Origin: Notospermus geniculatus
Taxonomy: Eukaryota > Nemertea > Pilidiophora > Heteronemertea > Lineidae
Assembly: GCA_002633025.1 (NCBI GenBank)
Contig: NMRB01000121.1
Location: 103,219 to 167,218, forward strand
Direction of reading: 5' to 3'
DNA length: 64,000 nt
Part shown: piece after piece, positions 59,614-64,000 of the stretch
Position numbering within the stretch: position 1 is the first letter of the stretch
Layout of the letters: each line of letters begins with the position of its first letter
The notes under the pieces: model-generated
Databases searched by the model: none
What the model saw: only the letters and a program-made list of their open reading frames with translations
Told to the model about the DNA's origin: nothing
Made by a program: the position numbers and the translations under genes

Positions 59614-60529
59614 TCCGTGTCCGTCCATGTAGGCCTATGTAACCTAATAGATTTCCATTGGATGAAGTCAGGTTCTCATCGCCAAATGCCCTGCATGAAA
59701 GTACAACTCGATACACACTGTACACTTCGCCATCATGATCATGAAATATCACAGTTTTTGTCATTTTGTGTCCTTCAACGCGGTTTGTCCTTCAGTGCTT
59801 GCACGACTCCGTGTCGACATACGATTAGGATGTCCCGTGCCCCGACCGCGTGCCCACAAATAAGATTTTAGCGCACGTGGCGCATCCAGGATTAGCTAAC
59901 TGACTTTAACGGCCATTGTGCCAAACAGACTATGGCTGTTAATTGCACCTAATCACGGCTAGACCATGTGGTTAATTCAACCTGGTCACATTAATCTAAG
60001 GAAAACACCACCATTTCGCACTCGCCAGCCCACAGGGGCACATTAATGTTGGCAAATGAAATAAGGAAAGTGACAATTATGACGAATTCTCATGAAGATT
60101 GCCTTTTAGCCTAGAGATGTGGCGTGGTTTGAATCAAGGGTGACTCTGTAAGGTGCGTCCTTGCATTTGTTCCCATCTTGAAAGTTAATGAAGGCTTAGC
60201 ACCTGAAATGTTTATTGACCAATGACTTTCTTGCTTCAAGGACGCGAAATGTCGGTTTCAGCGGAAATGGATATCCAAACCATTCTGCAAGTTGGGATAA
60301 TGCTTACATTGCCCCCAACAATATTTCCATTAAACAATGGATGCAAGTGTGAAAGGAATGGTAGTCCTATGAATGCAAGTCCAAATTATAATACATGTAG
60401 TCATCTATAATTGTAAGGCCTTGCAATCATAGAGGATTATACGAATGGTCAGAGTGTATTTAGCCATTTATCCTAATCCCTCATTACAATACAACTGGAC
60501 TTAGATTCAGGGGGACTTAGGCCTGTATT

Positions 60530-60636
60530 CTAGAAGCCTGCTTAACTCTAAGGTCCACTTTAAGCTTTTGTATTCTGCCATGCAAACAATAGCTAAGGTA
60601 AACCTTAGAGCCAATGAAGCTTCTAGAATACGGGCC
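60530..60636. mobile_element. MITE with GGCCCGTATTCTAG ends, copy 2
   Basis: GGCCTGTATTCTAGAAGCCT and the complement of the right end. Flanks are TTA and ATA, consistent with a TWA duplication. Same family as 55948-56066. Confidence 0.8.
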
Positions 60637-60718
60637 ATAAATTCTTGTCACACCTGTTTTAACGTTTTGGAAAAACTCTTATTGTACAGTGCTTTGAAAA
60701 TTACATGTATTTCTAACA

Positions 60719-60922
60719 CTATAATTTAATTATAGTTTCTTTTAAAGTTTTTAGTATTATAAACCACAACTCAGTCCGCAGTGAGTTAAAATAATTCAAT
60801 ATGTCAAGAAGCTCATCTTCGGTGGCTGTCCTAAGCTCTATACACCTCATTACGAAATCAACTACCATCCTAATTTGATTGAACGTATCCGGATAATGCA
60901 AACTGAACCCCAGTGATATCAT
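60719..60922 (-). CDS. Small unassigned frame, 67 codons, copy 1
   Basis: I do not recognise it. An in-frame stop lies two codons before the ATG. The translation is protein-like: a middle stretch RTATEDELLDILNYFNSLRT is acidic and probably helical, followed by a basic, hydrophobic tail. The copy in duplication 3 (62939-63142) encodes the same 67 residues, and the only base change is a silent isoleucine codon. The surrounding DNA is also nearly identical, so this is weak evidence of selection. It could be part of an exon, an old transposon relic or a chance frame. Confidence 0.2.
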   Translation of the reverse strand: MISLGFSLHYPDTFNQIRMVVDFVMRCIELRTATEDELLDILNYFNSLRTELWFIILKTLKETIIKL

Positions 60923-61318
60923 GTTTCAAAATCTTGGTTAGTGAGATTTATGGATTGAACTTGTGACTAATACCAAGAGAACAAATCTGATGGCTTCTGG
61001 TTCCGGCGAGAGGTAGACTTGTGTTTTATTTAACTTCGAACTGATGGTATTTTGTATATCAAGTTTAAAGGTATAAGGTACAGTAAGGTAAAAAGAAGAC
61101 CACCCATACCTTCGTTTCTTTCTTTCGAGATTACGTATTTGTTGTTTCGCGGTGTTGGATCAGCTGTTTTAGAAGACTAGAAGATCACAGACTGTGAAAT
61201 GACTTAGCCATTCGTTCTCAACGTATGATTACCACTTTTCACCAACATTGGTTCTGAGTCATTGGGTTGTTTGCAAGTATGGTAACATTTCAACGTGCGA
61301 AGGGTTTATAGCGAAATA

Positions 61319-61491
61319 NNNNNNNNNNNNNNNNNNNNNNNNNNNNNNNNNNNNNNNNNNNNNNNNNNNNNNNNNNNNNNNNNNNNNNNNNNNNNNNNNN
61401 NNNNNNNNNNNNNNNNNNNNNNNNNNNNNNNNNNNNNNNNNNNNNNNNNNNNNNNNNNNNNNNNNNNNNNNNNNNNNNNNNNNNNNNNNNN
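61319..61491. other. Assembly gap (173 N)
   Basis: It separates the copies of duplication 3. The first called base after it (61492) is the first base of the MITE terminal repeat. Confidence 0.99.
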
Positions 61492-61796
61492 CATCTTCGA
61501 TAATCGAAGGCCGATCTGCTCACCACTGCGTTACATCGCACATCACCCTTCGAGAAATTGACCGGTCCACGGTGAATCCGCTGCCTCTCGAAGAGGAGGC
61601 CAATCAGAACCGGTGTGTAAAATTTGAATCGTGGTACAAATAGTGGTAGCCGAAGACCCGATATAAAGTGCAATATGATTGGTCGACCGGTAAAGTTGGC
61701 ATCGTACCAAGATACGCCGCGGACCGGTCAATTTCTCGAAGGGTGATGTGCGATGTAACGCAGTGGTGAGCAGATCGGCCTTCGATTATCGAAGAT
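61492..61796. mobile_element. Mutator-like MITE, copy 2
   Basis: Paralogue of 59215-59523 beginning exactly at the gap edge. The right-side AGGCCATTC is present (61797-61805). The left duplication, if any, is in the gap. Confidence 0.85.
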
Positions 61797-62222
61797 GAGG
61801 CCATTCATGCAACGACGATTTCCCTTGATTCTATACTGTGCAAATTAGATGTACATATACATGTCCGTCATGTCCGTGTCCATGTATTATGTAACCTAGT
61901 AGATTTCCATTGGATGAAGTCAGGTTCTCATCCCCAAATGCCCTGCATGAAAGTACAACTCGATACACACTGTAGCCTACACTTCGCCATCATGATCATG
62001 AAATATCACAGTTTTTGTCATTTTGTGTCCTTCAACGCGACTTGTCCTTCAGTGCTTGCACGACTCCGTGTCGACGTACGATTAGGATGTCCCGTGCCCC
62101 CACCGCGTGCCCACAAATAAGATTTTAGCGCACGTGGCGCATCCAGGATTAGCTAACTGACTTTAACGGCCATTGTGCCAAACAGACTATGGCTGTTAAT
62201 TGCACCTAATCACGGCTAGACC

Positions 62223-62291
62223 AAAAGAAACATTGGCTTAGCAATTACTAGAATATGTGACGAGCGTTTTTAGCCAATGCTGTGGCGAGCC
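62223..62291. other. 69-base insertion private to duplication 3 copy 2
   Basis: Copy 1 reads TAGACCATGTGG here. The insert contains CATTGGCTTAGC and AGCCAATG as inverted arms and might be a very short MITE. No clear target duplication beyond CC. Confidence 0.6.
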
Positions 62292-62746
62292 CATGTGGTT
62301 AATTCAACCTGGTCACATTAATCTAAGGAAAACACCACCATTTCGCACTCGCCAGCCCACAGGGGCACATTAATGTTGGCAAATGAAATAAGGAAAGTGA
62401 CAATTATGACGAATTCCCATGAAGATTGCCTTTTAGCCTAGAGATGTGGCGTGGTTTGAATCAAGGGTGACTCTGAAAGGTGCGTCCTTGCATTTGTTCC
62501 CATCTTGAAAGTTAATGAAGGCTTATCACCTGAAATGTTTATTGACCAATGACTTTCTTGCTTCAAGGACGCGAAAAGTCGATTTCAGCGGAAATGGATA
62601 TCCAAACCATTATGTATGTGGGGATAATGCTTACATTGCCCCTAACAATATTAGGTTCCATTAAACAATGGATGCGAGTGTGAAAGGAATGGTAGTCCTA
62701 TGAAAGCAAGTCCAAATCAATCGGACTTAGATTCCAGGGGGACTTA

Positions 62747-62856
62747 GGCCCGTATTCTAGAAGCCTGCTTAACTCTAAGGTCCACTTCTGCTTCTGCCCT
62801 GCAAACAATAGCTAAAGGTAAACCTTAGAGTCAAGGAAGCTTCTAGAATACGGGCC
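62747..62856. mobile_element. MITE with GGCCCGTATTCTAG ends, copy 3
   Basis: Paralogue of 60530-60636, flanked by TTA (62744-62746) and ATA (62857-62859). Confidence 0.8.
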
Positions 62857-62938
62857 ATAAATTCTTGTCACACCTGTTTTAACGTTTTGGAAAAACTCTT
62901 ATTGTACAGTGCTTTGAAAATTACATGTATTTCTAACA

Positions 62939-63142
62939 CTATAATTTAATTATAGTTTCTTTTAAAGTTTTTAGTATAATAAACCACAACTCAGTCCGCA
63001 GTGAGTTAAAATAATTCAATATGTCAAGAAGCTCATCTTCGGTGGCTGTCCTAAGCTCTATACACCTCATTACGAAATCAACTACCATCCTAATTTGATT
63101 GAACGTATCCGGATAATGCAAACTGAACCCCAGTGATATCAT
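62939..63142 (-). CDS. Small unassigned frame, 67 codons, copy 2
   Basis: Same protein as 60719-60922, with one silent difference. Function unknown, and coding status uncertain for the same reasons. No adjoining exon or polyadenylation signal could be tied to it. Confidence 0.2.
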   Translation of the reverse strand: MISLGFSLHYPDTFNQIRMVVDFVMRCIELRTATEDELLDILNYFNSLRTELWFIILKTLKETIIKL

Positions 63143-63534
63143 GTTTCAAAATCTTGGTTAGTGAGATTTATGGATTGAACTTGTGACTAATACCAAGAGA
63201 ACAAATCTGATGGCTTCTGGTTCCGGCGAGAGGTAGACTTGTGTTTTATTTAACTTCGAACTGATGGTATTTTGTATATCAAGTTTAAAGGTATAAGGTA
63301 CAGTAAGGTAAAAAGAAGACCACCCATACCTTCGTTTCTTTCGAGATTACGTATTTGTTGTTTCGCGGTGTTGGATCAGCTGTTTTAGAAGACTAGAAGA
63401 TCACAGACTGTGAAATGACTTAGCCATTCGTTCTCAACGTATGATTACCACTTTTCACCAACATTGGTTCTGAGTCATTGGGTTGTTTGCAAGTATGGTA
63501 ACATTTCAACGTGCGAAGGGTTTATAGCGAAATA

Positions 63535-64000
63535 AAAGAAAAAAGATTTTGAAAAAAATATTATAATGATTATTAAAGCCGCACTGTATTGAATTCGGAA
63601 TGTGCTTACGTCCTCCGACGTTAGTGTAGTGTAAAATGTACTATGCTCTATGTGGATACATTAGAGCTCTGCCTGCTGTTTTTTTCGATGCCGTCGTACT
63701 GAAAACTAAGCATTGATGTTTTTAACTACGTATCATGCAAGCATTTTGGGGACCTTCACGAGGCTATGAGACCTCTACCTGCAGTGTCCTAACACTTTGA
63801 AAATACCATAAAATTCAATACTGTGAGGTTTTAAATGAGAAAGTGTATCTCTGCTTCTACATTTTTTTCGCTTTATTGATTTTGAAGACAAGTGAAGCAA
63901 AGTTTTTAACTTTTTTGCATCCTCAGTCTGTTTCACCCTCTACATCAGTCACGACCAACAGAGTATATTCAGGAATAAAGGACAATGCTATGACATTTTC
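63535..64000. other. Single-copy AT-rich end of window, no gene recognised
   Basis: Starts with an A-rich tract (AAAAGAAAAAAGATTTTG). No frame or repeat was identified. Confidence 0.5.

Larger units (their letters stand above)
59215..61318 (+). repeat. Duplication 3, copy 1 (about 2.1 kb, ends at gap)
   Basis: Matches 61492-63534 in the same orientation. Its right end GCGAAATA runs into the N gap, and the corresponding place in copy 2 continues. Copy 1 has about 110 extra bases at 60384-60500, and copy 2 has a 69-base insert at 62223-62291. Confidence 0.95.
61492..63534 (+). repeat. Duplication 3, copy 2
   Basis: Direct repeat of 59215-61318. The last 650 bases are almost identical between copies, with only a TTTC unit and a few bases changed. 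Confidence 0.95.

Noticed and set aside
61248-61673. Open frames of 88-131 codons around the second gap
   Set aside because: They are mostly N, and the called part is MITE terminal repeat.

Overview
This window is repeat-rich, intergenic or intronic nuclear DNA from a metazoan, most likely a marine invertebrate. I see no bacterial-style gene packing, ribosome binding sites or operons. Support for this reading comes from many short inverted-repeat DNA transposons (MITEs), a decayed LINE reverse-transcriptase C-terminus, tRNA-like sequences, minisatellites, scaffold gaps (4361-5085 and 61319-61491) and very frequent TACATGTA and TAGGCCTA octamers. Such octamers are familiar from amphioxus, echinoderm, hemichordate and mollusc DNA, but I cannot name the species. 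No intact multi-exon gene could be established. Almost all open reading frames look like chance frames.

Layout. 1-2320 is mostly single copy with one MITE (696-819). 2321-11190 and 11282-21816 are two copies of one segment (duplication 1), with a 91-base spacer carrying a hairpin. The copies differ by point changes, minisatellite length and many transposon insertions, including a 1.6-kb TA-flanked terminal-inverted-repeat element present only in copy 2 (19268-20877). 21817-43074 is single copy. It holds several MITEs, a long inverted repeat (24077-24434), two decayed hammerhead-like retroelement pieces, a LINE fragment (38026-38196), a 25-base hairpin minisatellite (40021-40430) and a promoter-like block with a 188-codon frame (41006-41870). 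43075-49692 and 49694-56409 form duplication 2, which is head to tail with almost no spacer. 56410-59214 is single copy. 59215-61318 and 61492-63534 form duplication 3. A gap separates its copies and ends exactly at the first base of a MITE with about 80-base terminal repeats.

The three duplications let the window be read as a comparison with itself. Each copy shows the empty site for elements in the other, so several families can be assigned a target-site duplication: TTAA, TA, 3-base TWA-like, 9-base, and a 14-base retroposition. The same comparison shows a recurrent micro-insertion: a TA in one copy is TACATGTA in the other at about a dozen places, and TA becomes TAGGCTA, TAGCCTA or TAGGCCTA at several more. 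These fit the footprints expected when TA-flanked elements ending CA...TG or GG...CC excise and leave two terminal bases per side. Elements with exactly those ends lie in this window. I consider this the most interesting signal here.

The duplications may be real tandem duplications or diverged haplotypes placed side by side by the assembler. Duplication 2, with an ungapped junction, is the best candidate for a real one.
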